64,000 nucleotides of DNA from Typhlomys cinereus. Its lineage: Eukaryota; Chordata; Mammalia; Rodentia; Platacanthomyidae. The notes under the pieces were generated by a model that was given only the letters and a program-made list of their open reading frames with translations, was not told the origin of the DNA and did not search any database. The translations under genes and the position numbers were made by a program. Shown one piece after another: positions 33,496-44,705 of this stretch. The stretch spans positions 254,144 through 318,143 of the forward strand of contig JALPQD010000836.1 in NCBI GenBank assembly GCA_023101885.1. Direction: 5' to 3'. The number at the start of each line of letters is the position of its first letter. The first letter of the stretch is position 1.

Positions 33496-33920
33496 CGATT
33501 ACAAACTTTTAAAACATTTTATTTGAGATAGAGGGTGGAAAAGAGGGAGGAAGCGTGAGCCTGTGAGGTTCTAGGACAATTTTTGGAAATAAGATCTTGC
33601 CTCCTACCACGTGGGTTCTGGGGATGGAACTCAGGTAGCCTGTTTTTGCACCTTTGCTTGCCAAGCCTTCTTGCTGAATCAAACTTAAAAAAAAATACAT
33701 TTGTTTATGGTGTGTGTGTACACCCGCACACTCGTGCATACGCACATATTTATGCTTCACCATATATGCCTGCTCCCACGTGCAGTCGGTCATACTTGTG
33801 GAGGTGAGGGGACTTGTGGGAGTGAGTTCTCTCTTTACCATTTTAGTTCCAGGGATCCAGCTCAGTCTGTCTCCAGGCAAGCGCCTCAACTCAGTAAACG
33901 TTGTCATCGCCCCATCTTTT
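33496..33920 (-). repeat. Two tRNA-derived SINEs, antisense, adjacent
   Basis: Positions 33,500-33,685: aaacattttatttgagatag, tggggatggaactcaggtag, cttgccaagccttcttgctg. Positions 33,700-33,920: a TG/CA-rich tail, cttgtggaggtgaggggac and ccagggatccagctcagtct. Confidence 0.7.
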
Positions 33921-34182
33921 ATAAACATTTTTACCACCCATTTTATCTGTCTGCTTTTATTTATTTGTCTTTTACTTTCAGGACAAAACTAACTTGCAAC
34001 CTAATAGTGTTTTAAGGGATTTTAGGCTGACGTGTTTCTTGGTTCGCCCGAACACAGGCACAACCCATCCCTCCCCCCTCCCCCCCCCCCCCCCCGCAGC
34101 AGGAGGAACAAGTTATGTTTTAGACAGAAATGGTGCTGAATGCGTGTGCCTTTTTCAAAAAATATTCTGTCTATGGTCACTT
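33921..34182. other. Unassigned sequence with C16 run
   Basis: Positions 34,080-34,095 are a pure C16 run, preceded by ctcccccct. Otherwise unclassified. Confidence 0.5.
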
Positions 34183-34315
34183 AAACACTGTGGAAGCTGG
34201 ACACCCATCTTTAATTGCAAAACTGGAGGGGCTGAGGCAGGAAGATTGTTCACTGGAGGCCAGCGTGTATCACACAGCAAGACCGTTTCAAACCCCTCTT
34301 CCCCCCCAAACTTAG
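34183..34315 (+). repeat. B1 SINE, sense, diverged
   Basis: cacccatctttaattgcaaa, ggggctgaggcaggaagatt and gaggccagcgtgtatcacac follow B1 order. Confidence 0.7.
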
Positions 34316-35640
34316 AAACTCCAAGCAGTTTCTGGGTATCAGTGTTAGCCCCAAAGCTGTGCTCAACTTTTTAACAACTTCAATTTGTAGGGCTAGGGAT
34401 GTATACCAGGATTACCTATGAGATAAAATAGAGGTGAAGACCAAGCTGTCTGGAGACATGTGTGGCTGAATTCGTTCCTATAGTACCCAGTTGCGTGTAG
34501 CGCACAGACAAGTGTTGATCCGTGTATTTGATAGCATCCCAGCCAGACTCGACAGTTCCACAGTTCCACAGGGAGAATACCCCGGGAATTACTGTACAAT
34601 TACTGCTCTATGCCTTTTGTGCCCCAACATAGTATGCAAAATTATATAGTCAGGAGAGCTCAGAAGTGGTTTTGCTCTCTCATTTCATTCACCAATTTGC
34701 TGTATCTGCTGAGAGAATTTGGGAAAACAGTTTGCTTATTGGATTAGTGGTTTATTTCAGAAGACAGACCTCGGGAACCAACGGTTGGAAGCAGTGCACG
34801 GAGCGGGTGTGTGTGCAAGGGGACTGCAGGCAAGGCCAGAATCCGTGTGATTTTGTTGGCAGCACCTGGGAGTTGGTCCTAGAACTGTTTGGATAACTGG
34901 CGTAGCTGCTCTGCTATGCAGGTGTGAGGGTGCCAAACTCTGGGAAACCTGGGTTTTCCAGGCTTGTGCCGCTGCCCTCTTCCGCCAACGCTATAGGATC
35001 CCTCGATCTTGTTTTCCTGTCTTGGAACTCCTGGAATACGTATTGCCCAGCATTCTTGAAATTTTTTTTGAACACTGTGCATCTTATTCTTGGAGTTTTT
35101 CCCATCATCAGCACCTTATTGTGTAACTTACATCAGGTGACACTTCTTAGCACTGAGACCCTGTGAGGGCTCCCATTAGCTCAAGATGCTTCCCTGGGTT
35201 CCCCAAATTGGTGTAGGGAAATCAAAGCAAAACTGTCAGGCAATGAGCAAGAAGAGTGCACCCACTAGAACAAAAGTGCTCCCAGTAGAGGAAGGGTGCT
35301 CCCACTAGGAGAATGGGATGACTCTTGAGAGGGCATCTTGGGGCCAATCACCCAAAGGATTGCCACTGTCATGTGCCAATCACCCGGTATCATAATCAAT
35401 ACCTGAGACTCACCTGAGCAACTGCAGTAAGACACCAGTCCCACGGTGGGTTATCTGGATGATATTTTTCTTACTTGCATTTTGGGAACTTGCAAGGCTC
35501 AGCCTTGTAAAGGGTTGCACAGGGAAGGGCCCAGATATTGAGCTGGCAGAGGGTGGGAACCAACCGGAGTGGTGTTGTGCCTTCTGGTATTAACGGGACA
35601 AAACAAAGTAATAAACAAGCAGAACAAATTTGGGAATGTC
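34316..35640. other. Low-copy sequence with a 20 bp tandem triplet
   Basis: About 1.3 kb not assigned to SINE or L1. Positions 35,256-35,315 hold three tandem units of exactly 20 bp (gtgc-ccca/g-tag). Two ccaatcaccc boxes follow at about 35,344 and 35,376. This could be a degraded LTR-type repeat, but I cannot confirm termini. Confidence 0.4.
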
Positions 35641-36106
35641 CTCTTTTTTTTTTTTTTCTTTTTTCTTTTTAAAGATTAAAAAAAAAGGGGGGGCTGGCTA
35701 GATGGCTCAATGGGGAAGGTTCCTATACGCAAACCTGTTTCATCCCCAGAAATGGCATGAGATTTCTGAAAGTTGTCTGCTGACCATCCATACCCACGTG
35801 TTGGCACTGTGTGCATCTGTTCTCCCCTCCCTCAAATAAATGAATAGACCATAAAAAATTGAAAGCACATTAGGTCCAGCGAGATAGCTCAGTGGGTAAA
35901 GCAACAGTTCAGAACCTAGAGACTTGAGTTTGATTCCCAGATACCCATATGGTGGAAGGAGATAACTGACATCTTCAAACTTTATCCTCTGACCTCCACC
36001 CATGTGCCCACCAAGTGCATATGAGTGTTCTCTATCAAAAAAAAAAAGTGTAACAACTAAAAATGTTAAAAGACAGAGAAAGAAAGAAAGAGAGAAAGAG
36101 AGAAAT
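35641..36106 (+). repeat. Two tRNA-derived SINEs, sense, plus (AAAG)n
   Basis: Positions 35,690-35,870: gggctggctagatggctcaa ... ccctcaaataaatgaataga. Positions 35,878-36,050: gcgagatagctcagtgggta, gagtttgattcccagatacc, ggtggaaggagataactgac. Positions 36,070-36,105: AAAG/AGAG simple repeat. A T/C-rich tract precedes at 35,644-35,670. Confidence 0.85.
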
Positions 36107-36664
36107 ATCATTAATAGTAACTGCTTTTACACATTCAGTTCTGTAGCGCAGTTCACAGTCCCATCTTCATTCAGCCACATAAATTCGAACCGGCACGACC
36201 CGTAAATCCTGGGGCCCCCTTATGTCCCCTAGTCCTTGGTGACCTTTCTTCTCCTGTGTCTGACTCCTTTGATCCTTCTGCCCTTCACGGGAGAGAGGGC
36301 AGTGCCTGCCCTGTAGTGCCGGTTCTTTGTTCTCCCAGCTGTTTTCTGTGATGATTGCCTGCTTTACATTCCCACCTTCGGTGTGCATGGATCCAATTTC
36401 TTGCCATCAGGTGCTTTTTTTTTTTTTAAGCAAGTCACAGCATTTACTTGTTTACCATTTATTTGGCTATAGTTCAAACAGCTACTTACAATCATACAAA
36501 ATGGCCTTTTATAAAAAAGTTTTTATCCTCCACAGAGCTGCTTTCGAGGTGGCTTGTGGTCTCCTGTGAGGCATTTTGGCTGTTCTCAAACCTCTGGGGG
36601 AATCCCATCATCATCAAAAAGAGGACAGAGCAGCTCATCTGACACCAGACAGACCGATATGTTA
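36107..36664. other. Unassigned low-copy sequence
   Basis: No repeat recognised. T11 lies near 36,418-36,428. Confidence 0.3.
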
Positions 36665-37269
36665 AAATTAAGCATAACTCAAAACTGAAAACAACAACCA
36701 ACCTTAATTCAGAATACCAATGACCCTACAATGTTCACCCAGAACCATCCTAAAGCTCAGGGAAACTTGCGGAAGAGGACCGGCAAGATTGTACAAGCCT
36801 AAAGATGGGGAGGGCCACCGATGGACAAGCTATACGGGCTGTGGCAGCCCAGGTCTTACTTAGGTGTGATGGACCTTATCTGAACCTGCACAATGGCTGT
36901 CCTGTCAACAAGCCCCCCTAGCTCAGCTCTCAGGGGCGATGGCTTCAGGCAGTAGGGTCCTTAGAGAAAGGGTTAGACAGGTATAAGGGAGCTCACCCAA
37001 GGTGTGCCACAAAATCCTGAACTCTCACTAGTGTAGATGACTCAGAGAGAACTTCAGGATCCATATAAGCTGAAGTTCTGGAGGGTGGGAGGAAGAAGGC
37101 AGGGAAACAGCAAGAGAGGGGAGGGAGGAAGGAAAAGGGGGCAGGGAGCTGTGGGAGAGAGAGCAGGATGGGGAGGTATAGAAGGGGGGAAAGAGAAGGA
37201 GGGGGGCCAGGGTATCTACCCACTGAGTTTGTATAACTAGGTAAAAAATTTAAAAAGTTAAGTATAACT
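36665..37269 (+). mobile_element. L1 3' UTR fragment, sense, with TSD
   Basis: The L1 3' UTR on the plus strand: caaaactgaaaacaacaacc, gcggaagaggaccggcaaga, a G-rich segment (37,080-37,210) and an end at ctgagtttgtataactaggt plus an A-rich tail. AAATTAAGCATAACT (36,665) and AAGTTAAGTATAACT (37,255) flank it, a 15 bp duplication with two differences. It contains no ORF2. Confidence 0.9.
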
Positions 37270-37560
37270 GGCAGAAACCCAGAGGAGTCGACAACAGGAT
37301 TCCGAGAGAATTCTTGGATCAGAACTTGATGCCCAACATTGATTATGGGAGCAAAAGAAAAAGAAGCACAAGCTGTCCAGTGGTTTCCGAAAGTGCCGGA
37401 TCCCCAGCGTGGTGGAGCTGGCTGTGCTCTTGGTGTGCAGCCAAGCTCACTGTGCAGAGATCGCACCGTGCAGAGACCAGCACAGCCCGCCATGAGCAGC
37501 AACCCCAATGCCAGGCTGCGAAGCGACGAATAGTCTCCTTTATTTGGGCTTAAATAAAAC
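37270..37560. other. Unclassified GC-balanced segment after L1
   Basis: A 79-codon plus frame (37,314-37,553) begins MDQNLMPNIDYGSKRKRSTS and has no recognised domain. It ends at a cttaaataaaacc sequence that could serve as a poly(A) signal. It may be part of a degraded retroelement or a lncRNA end. Function unknown. Confidence 0.3.
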
Positions 37561-38834
37561 CTCAAAACTGAAAAAAAGTTCTTAAATTGTCATAACATAG
37601 AAACCACAGGATGCACTTAAATAGTACTACTGTTTATCAAAAAAGCGCTAAGAAAATTTAACTGTTCTGTATGTTATAAAAACCAATGTCTTGTTAATTT
37701 AAATTATAAACATCGTTTTCCACATAATTATTTATATAACTGTAGTAATGCTGTCAGTGGCTATGAAATCAGAACTCTTTTTTTTAAAGATACTAAAACA
37801 TAAAAATATTTAGCCCCAGTTTTACTTGGACGTTTTCATTTATGTTTAAATTTATTTCAGCATTTGCTATATCATTAGTATAATTTTGAAAGTCACATCC
37901 AAAGGATGAAGCAAAACCACTTATGAATTGGCATGTTTGTTTATTTCCTGTTTTGTGAAATTGTCCTTAATTTGTTGATGTAGAAAATAAATTTTGACTG
38001 GAATCGCTACGCAAAAGAACAGAAGATAATCGGCTTTGCATTTAACTGTATAGTTCAATTGCTTACAGGCAGCATACTATATATAAGAAAATTACTGACT
38101 GAACTACAGGTGTTAAATACTGAAAAAAATTAGCAGTTTATCATCATGTATTTTACTTAACAATCTAAGAAGTTCACAGCCATCAGTATTGCAGTTCCGT
38201 GCAATTTCAGGTGCAATTGAGAATTGGGGGATCTCTGTGGAGCTGTTAGTATAACGAACGTTTTAGGTGAAATGCAGGCATGCTTTCTGTAGCATATGTG
38301 AAGGGATCTTTCTAAAATTGATTTCATTCATTTAATTCACAACAAACCAAGCTGGCTGCTCAACATGGCTTTTCTCGTTCCTACTGTTAACTCACGTTCT
38401 CTTTTTACTATAAACTCATGGCCACCGGAGCATTGTTAATTGGACATGTTTGCATCAGGGCATTCGCAGGCACCAGAGATTTTCTGTATATTCATTACAT
38501 TCCCATAAAATTTCGCTTTGATGCCACAGGAACTCTCGTCATTTCAGCCACTTGGGAAGTCAGGTGGGTCCCTGCTCATTGCTGCGGGCGCCTCTTCAGG
38601 ATAGTTCTCTTGCCCCCAGCTTCCTACCACTTTGTGTTCCCTTTTGGTGGTTGTTGTTTTCTTGCCCAACTGAAATTTTTACTGATTGTGCTAACGAGGC
38701 TTAGACATAAATTTCAATTTGTCAGAAATTTTTAAATGCAGCTCAGGGGCTCAAAGTGCCTGGTTTTCTTGTAACTTCTCTGCTTCGGTTCTGACAGTGG
38801 TGTGCAGCCGCCACAGGCTTCGATTTGTTCCCGA
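37561..38834. other. Repeat-free block, candidate conserved non-coding sequence
   Basis: About 1.3 kb with no SINE, L1 or microsatellite in a region where repeats otherwise recur every few hundred bases. Positions 38,340-38,600 contain clustered motif-like words (ttaattgg, tttgcatca, cattgttaatt). Repeat exclusion suggests constraint, but this needs alignment. Confidence 0.35.
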
Positions 38835-39170
38835 TTTCTAATGATTTTTATTCAATTATTAGAGAGAGAGTCTCATGGTGCGTGTCAGAGTGGATGTCAG
38901 TAGGACTGCTTTCGCAGCTTTCCTAAGTCCTCTTTCGCTGTCAGAGCTCCAGGGATCGAATGTGGGTTGCCAGATGTAAGAGCAGACGCCTTACCTGCTG
39001 AGCTGTCTCCCTGACCTGACAATGCTTTTTCATAATTAGTTTATTTATTATTGTAGTGTGTGCATGTGCGCGTATTGTAGTGTAGTGTGTGTGCGGACAG
39101 TGGGTAATTTTGTGGAGCTGATTGCATCCTGATAACTTTTGTTATCAGGTTCCAGGGATTGAATACAGAT
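38835..39170 (-). repeat. tRNA-derived SINEs, antisense, degraded
   Basis: Positions 38,850-39,018: tccagggatcgaatgtgggt, ccttacctgctgagctgtct. Positions 39,030-39,170: a TG-rich segment and ggttccagggattgaatacag, a second truncated copy. Confidence 0.7.
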
Positions 39171-39824
39171 TATGCCCCTTTCTGACTCTGCATTGAAAAA
39201 CTAAAATACTATTCCAGCAACTTTGGGGCCTAAGAGTTGGAGACAAAATCAGAGTCTTTAAATGTCGACAGGTTGTTTATTCGTAATTTAATATCGCATA
39301 CGGCATGCTCGAGTGTTGAGTCGATAGCACGTGGGCATGAACTTCCCAGGAACATTGGACTCCCACCACTGAAGATTGGCAGCGTGCACACACTGGGATG
39401 CACCGGTCTCTGAGCAAGGAGGGGTTTGCTTTAGGAGGCAGTTTTTCTAAAAACAAGGCGCGCATACAATTAATTCAGCATGTTCCAGACATTTTAATCG
39501 TAGGCTATGATTACAAATTGCCATTTAGTATGCTTTCGTTTTATAAACATACATTCTTAAATTTGGTGTAGAAAAGCCTCCCATCATTTAATAATTGTGT
39601 TCCATTTGGCATTCAAAACAACATGATTTTTTTAAAGCAAGATTTCCTTGTTTTTCATTTTGGTTTTGTATAAATCTTTATCTACCTGAAGCTACAGTTT
39701 GGTTCTATCTGGTCTGTCAGTGGGAAGCGGGACTGGACTTGCGAACAAGTCAGACGGTTCTTTCTGTCATATCCTGACTGCAAGATAATTAGTCCAACCT
39801 TTGCTTTTTTAAAAAAAAATAATA
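39171..39824. other. Unassigned sequence
   Basis: Low-copy, AT-rich, no gene signal. Confidence 0.3.
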
Positions 39825-39895
39825 CTTCGGATCACCAGAGCTTTGTACGTAATAGGCTAGTGGTTAATTCTGAGCTATATCTCCAGCCCCACCTT
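39825..39895 (-). repeat. ID-like SINE, antisense
   Basis: cggatcaccagagctttgta, gttaattctgagctatatct, ccagcccc: an ID/SINE head complement. Confidence 0.65.
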
Positions 39896-40824
39896 TTTCT
39901 TCTTTAAATAAAATCTTTGGAATGATTTATTTCTATTTCTAGGCAGCTGAAGTATTATTTTCCCCCTCTCTTTGGACATTTGCCAAGCTCCTTATGATAT
40001 CAAGTAGTCCCTGTTGTGAGCTGCAGCCTCCGTTTCGTGTTCATACTGTCCTTGTTCCAACCAGCTGCTTCCCCTCTCCAAGGTGTCCTTATTAGGGTCT
40101 GAGAGACAGCCCCAGCCACGTCAAGAAAGGCCCCAAATAGACAGCTCCAGCTTCAGCCTTATTTCCCCTGTGACAATGCCACTGATTTCTCGTAAAATTA
40201 TTCCCTGCTTTGAGGTCAGCACTGTGGTGACACCCTGCTCAGTGGTCACGGGGGCCAGCTTCTTGTTTCCTCGCTGTGAGGATTAATTCCATTTTACCAA
40301 CACTGCTGGCCTCATCGTCTGGCAATCTGATCCTTCCTCGGCTTCACCTACACTGAGGAAGAGAGACCTGTCCTTCGTCTGTTCTCTCTGTGGTCTTCTA
40401 TTAGACCTGAGGTGTGGGTTTCTTGTCCCTTCCAGGGGGACTTAAGGTATGATTGGCAAGCATGAGAATTGAAGGTGAGCAGGCAGGCCACAGGCTGTTT
40501 AGGTACTGCCCAGCAAATCAGGTCGCTGCAGCCTTGTATTAGCAAGCGGTTTCCCAAGGTGCGCATGTGGGAGAGCCATACAGGGCATGCTTTGGTGCTT
40601 CGTTTTGCCTTCATGCTCACAAACCCATACTCTTTCTCTATCTGCTGCATTATTATATCTTTAATTTGGTTGTGACATAGGAAGCAGGGATGACTCTGGG
40701 CTAAGGTTCAGTGAGGTGTTGTGGAGGTTTCCCAGTGCATTCTCTGGACACCTATGGTCGGGCCCCACGGTGAAGTGTATGACCTGTGATCAGGTGTCCT
40801 TCAGCAGGGAAACTTGTTTATATA
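39896..40824. other. Unassigned low-copy sequence
   Basis: About 0.9 kb unclassified. Small frames have no known motif. Confidence 0.3.
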
Positions 40825-41120
40825 GATGATCTTTGATCTATGGTGGTGTGACACCTCGATAAACACACCGAAGATGAACATACCTTAAATTGAAAACAGA
40901 TTGAAAGCGCCTAAGCTGCTGCTGATTGTTGCTTAGCAACATAGTGTGCTGCAGTGTACCAGCTTTTTCCCCCTCGTGATTGTGTGGCTGACTAGATCTG
41001 CAACTCGATGCTCTTCCTGGCATTAGAAGAGTGTTACAACATTATCACCAACCCAGAAAAAAGATCAAACATCAAAATATGAAATGTGGTTTCTACTGAG
41101 CAACATGTCGCTTCCTCGCC
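40825..41120. repeat. Possible ancient mammalian interspersed repeat
   Basis: Phrases such as acacctcgataaacacacc, taccttaaattgaaaacag and atgtggtttctactgagcaa resemble an old interspersed repeat shared by many mammals. I cannot assign its class from memory. Confidence 0.3.
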
Positions 41121-41894
41121 AAACTAGAGCCCAGCTTCTGAAGCTGCCCACCTCAGCCTGGGCTGCCTGTGCTGCAGTTCATTCCCTGGATGACAGCCGC
41201 TCTCTCTGAGAGCCCAGTGTGGGAGGAGAGCTGACTCAAGTGTGGGGGTCAGGTGAGGACCCAGGGGTAGCAGAACAAAGCCCTGGAGCCTGCAGAAGCA
41301 TGGGGAAACTACAATCAGTGGTGCAAATCAGCGCACAATCAGCGTGGGAAGAAGCGTGCAAACAGGGCTGGAGCGAGAACATGGGGACCTGTGGGCTGAT
41401 GGGTGCAGAGTGTTACCCCCAGCAGTATTTTCGTGGAGAGTTGGAATTGGGGGCTTAGAGCAGGCAGCTGTGAAAGTTCCTGTGATTGACAGGCGGCCAT
41501 TGTGGCATGTCTGCATTGTCCAAAGGGACAGGGACTCAATAGGATGAGTCAAGTAGATTGTATCCATCCGTCCCCTAGGGAGGTGGTCTCCAAATGCCTT
41601 GAAGGGCTGGGGGCATTGGCTACCGTTTCAAAGGTGGCTGAGGGCTGCTCTTGGTAAGAGAGTCCAGCTGAGAGGAAAAGTGGATGCTGAAGTAATATGA
41701 AAACTACCCACCCACTACAGCTTTGCACCACAGGCTGAAAAAACCATCGGTTCTACTCAGCTGCACACAGACTTTAAGACAGCCCAGCCCGTCGTCATTT
41801 AATATTGTGTTACTTTTGGTTGTTCAAAACAATATATGATTTTGTTTTTTCAAAAAAGCATACCTAACAAATAGAGGGTAAAGCAATCCTGGGT
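41121..41894. other. Unassigned low-copy sequence
   Basis: GC-balanced, with overlapping short frames on both strands (41,219-41,567) and no recognised protein motif. Confidence 0.3.
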
Positions 41895-41935
41895 GATGCC
41901 CCAAATCACCTTTTGTTCTCCACAGGGATACAGAG

Positions 41936-41989
<54 letters not shown>

Positions 41990-41994
41990 TTTAA
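41895..41994 (+). repeat. SINE 3' end with (CA)n microsatellite
   Basis: ttctccacagggatacagag resembles the 3' end of the tRNA-headed SINE. An essentially pure (CA)n run of about 50 bp follows (41,939-41,987). Confidence 0.8.
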
Positions 41995-42008
41995 AAATTA
42001 AAAAGATA

Positions 42009-42280
42009 GGGCTGGAGAGGTGGCTCAGGGGTTAAGCCTCCGCCTTGCAGGCGGAAGGTCCTGAGTTCGGTTCCCAGATCACACGCGTAGACGCCGGGTG
42101 GAAGCGGGGGCGGCCTGCGCTTCTGGTCCTGGTAGGGCGGAGCCTGTGAATCCCGGGGCAGAAGGAGGTGGAGGCGTACTTGGTGGTTCACGATTCGTCC
42201 GTGGTTCTACACACACACATACACACATGTGCGCACACATACATACACACACACGCACAATTGAATAAATAATAATAAAC
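42009..42280 (+). repeat. Young tRNA-headed SINE, sense, full length, with TSD
   Basis: The head contains tggctcagggg (A-box match) and gagttcggttcc (B-box-like). The GC-rich body (gaagcgggggcggcctgcgc; ctggtagggcggagcctg) ends in a CA-rich tail and attgaataaat. AAATTAAAAAGATA flanks it at 41,995-42,008 and 42,281-42,294. The body retains many CpGs, which indicates youth. Confidence 0.93.
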
Positions 42281-42364
42281 AAATTAAAAAGATAAAAAAG
42301 CACATTTAAAATAGAACGAAACGATAGTCTATCTATGAAATGTCACTAGAGGATTTATAAAGTC

Positions 42365-42670
42365 ATTGATTAATTCTACAGAGGCGTATTAGTGTCCTTG
42401 CTGTCAAGACTGATGAGTTCAGTCTTCAGAAACCATAGGGTACAGAGAGAGAACTGATCAGAGCAATTATTCTCAGATTTCCACATGCAAACTGTAGTGT
42501 ATGTGTGCACAAGCACACATTCGCACACATACATGCATGCACTCATATACAAAACAAACAAAAAAACTTAAAGGATGTTTTTCTAAGAGCTGTGAGTATA
42601 GCTCTGGTGTAGTGCTTACCTAGCACATGCGTGAGACTCTGGTTTGATACCTAGCACCACAAATTGTTTA
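42365..42670 (+). repeat. Degraded tRNA-SINE and ID-like piece, sense
   Basis: Positions about 42,400-42,560: ctgatgagttcagtcttcag and a CA/CATG-rich tail. Positions 42,585-42,665: an ID-like gtatagctctggtgtagtgc and gactctggtttgatacctagc. Confidence 0.55.
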
Positions 42671-43069
42671 AATTGAGCTAGAGAAAACAAATGGGATCCC
42701 TGGCAAGATAGGGAGCTGAACTTTGACTTTTTCTCCTTAGTTTTCTCCTTAGTTGGGGCACACACCTCCCCCTGTTCGTTTCGTTTTAATTTCCTGTCTT
42801 TTCCACAGGTGACTCTAGTTCTTGGTTAGTACTTCAACCTGTTTTCCTGTGCTTTCCTAGATTTCGTTTTGTTTGCACACTTTGTCCTATGCAACTTCAT
42901 CCCAACTGTCAGCTGCTCTTCATTCACCTTTCTCTTGGTATTTCTATATGTTAGGTGCCTTTGTATTTCGCAATACTAAGACCCTTTTGCTCATTTTCTT
43001 CCTGTACTGGAGTTTCAGTCCACATGTGTGTATGCTGAATTGCTAGTTCTGTTTTTTTTTTTTAATTAG
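42671..43069. other. Unassigned sequence
   Basis: No supported feature. Confidence 0.3.
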
Positions 43070-43359
43070 TGCCTATTTCTTTTCATTTTCATAAGTACTG
43101 TGTGGAACATATGTATGTATGCATGTTCAGGTATGCTGGGAGTACATATGTGTGTGTGTGTGCATATGTGTATGAAAGATTGTGTTTGACAATGGGGATT
43201 GTCTTCAATTCTTCTTCCAGTATATTTCCTTTGGGCAGGATTTCTTAATCAAACCCTAAGCTAGCTTACTTTGCTCAGAGAATCCCCTTTCCTGCCTTCT
43301 GAGATTGGTATTACATGTGGATTTTAAGAATTCTCTTTTTAAAAAGAAAATCACGGGGC

Positions 43360-43433
<74 letters not shown>

Positions 43434-43640
43434 AAGAGAACAGGCTGCAATGTGCATGTGGAAGTCAGAGGAGAAATTCCTCTCCAACCACGTTGTGAGC
43501 TCAGGAACTGAACTTGGGTCACCAGGTTTGTGCTCAGGTCCCTTTACCTATCCCAAGACATCTTGCTAGAACCCCGGCCAGGCATCCTCTTACTTGCATT
43601 GCAAGCACTTCAACCATGGATTTCTCTCCCCGGCTCCTGA
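43070..43640 (-). repeat. B4-like SINE, antisense, split by another antisense SINE with (GA)35
   Basis: The outer element is at 43,070-43,330 (TG-rich tail, ggcaggatttcttaatcaaac, cctgccttctgagattggta), with its head complement at about 43,575-43,637. The inner element at 43,345-43,568 has a pure (GA)n of about 69 bp (43,362-43,430), then gcatgtggaagtcagaggag, actgaacttgggtcaccagg and a head complement. Confidence 0.7.
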
Positions 43641-43644
43641 GTGT

Positions 43645-44060
43645 TTGTTAATTGTACAGAATTATGGGTTTCGTTGTAACATTTTTATGTGTATATATAA
43701 TGTACTTTGATCTGTTCATATTCCTTATTTATTTCTCTTTCTCTGATCTCCTTTTTGTTTCCAAGTAGTCCCTTTTCTACTTTTGTCTTTTCTAAAATGT
43801 AGAGTCTGTGTATGAGTAAAGCATACTATATTTATCTAATTCTGGCTTATTTCGCTTACTCCGATGATCTCCATTTCCATCCATTCTCCTGCAGATAATA
43901 CGATTTTATTCTTCTTTATGTGTAAGGAATGCTCTCCCGTGTGCATATACTATAGCTTCGTTATCCACGCTTCCTTTCATTGTCATCTCGGCTGATCCCG
44001 TTATTGACTGTTGTGAAAAGTGCCTTGATAAATATGGTTGTTCAGCAGGTGCCTTTTATT
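43645..44060 (-). mobile_element. Old rodent L1 3' end, antisense
   Basis: Diverged complement of L1 3' UTR and ORF2 end: ccatttccatccattctcct, gataatacgattttattctt and ctgatcccgttattgactgt, in the order seen in L1 #2 (22,850-23,000). Confidence 0.7.
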
Positions 44061-44074
44061 CCTCCACACACATT

Positions 44075-44185
44075 CCTAGGAATAGTTACTTTTCAGGTAG
44101 GATCTCCCTATGTAGTCCAAACTGGACTTGAACTCTTCACCCAGGGATCATAGAGTTACCGTCACCATCATGCCCGATTTATCAA
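44075..44185 (-). repeat. B1 SINE, antisense, partial
   Basis: caggtaggatctccctatgt, agtccaaactggacttgaac, accgtcaccatcatgcccg. Confidence 0.75.
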
Positions 44186-44189
44186 TATC

Positions 44190-44435
44190 TTTTTTGAAGG
44201 TAAGCTGGGAAGAAGAGTGAGGGAGTGATACGCAAAGGTAAATCAGATGAAATTCAATGGGCCACACGTGCAAAAAGACATGAAAATAAAAGGGGGCTGG
44301 TAAGGAAGAAAAAGGATTGTAATGGGAAAAGGAGGGGGGATGGAATCAGGGATTAAGGTAGGAATATATTGATTTACTGTATGAAGGAAACTCTTGAAAG
44401 AACTCTTTAAAAAACTTAAAAAAGGAAACATCAGG
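44190..44435 (+). mobile_element. Old L1 3' UTR fragment, sense
   Basis: A G/A-rich segment (aaaggattgtaatgggaaaagg), tttactgtatgaaggaaactc and an A-rich end. It resembles rodent L1 3' UTR without ORF2. Confidence 0.5.
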
Positions 44436-44474
44436 GCTCTTAGCATCGTAGAGATCATCACATAAACATCGTCA

Positions 44475-44705
44475 TTTCTTAGCGAGCTGGTAACTCAGGG
44501 GCTGGCAACATAATGTATAATCAAATTCGAGTTTGATTCCTGAAATCCCACAATGTAGAAGGAGATAACTGATTTTCAAAAGCTGTCCTATGACCTCTAC
44601 TTGTGTGTTATGCAAGTCACCATATCAGGCATATGTGCACCTTTTCTCTCTCTCAAATAAATTATAACATATTTTTCAAGAAACTTCAGCTCTGCTTTAA
44701 AAAAA
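44475..44705 (+). repeat. tRNA-derived SINE, sense
   Basis: gagctggtaactcaggggct, gagtttgattcctgaaatcc, gtagaaggagataactgatt and a tctctcaaataaatta end. Confidence 0.8.

Noticed and set aside
35160..35640. Solo LTR of an endogenous retrovirus
   Set aside because: CCAAT-like boxes and a short tandem repeat are suggestive, but no TG...CA termini or flanking duplication could be defined, so it is only listed as unassigned.
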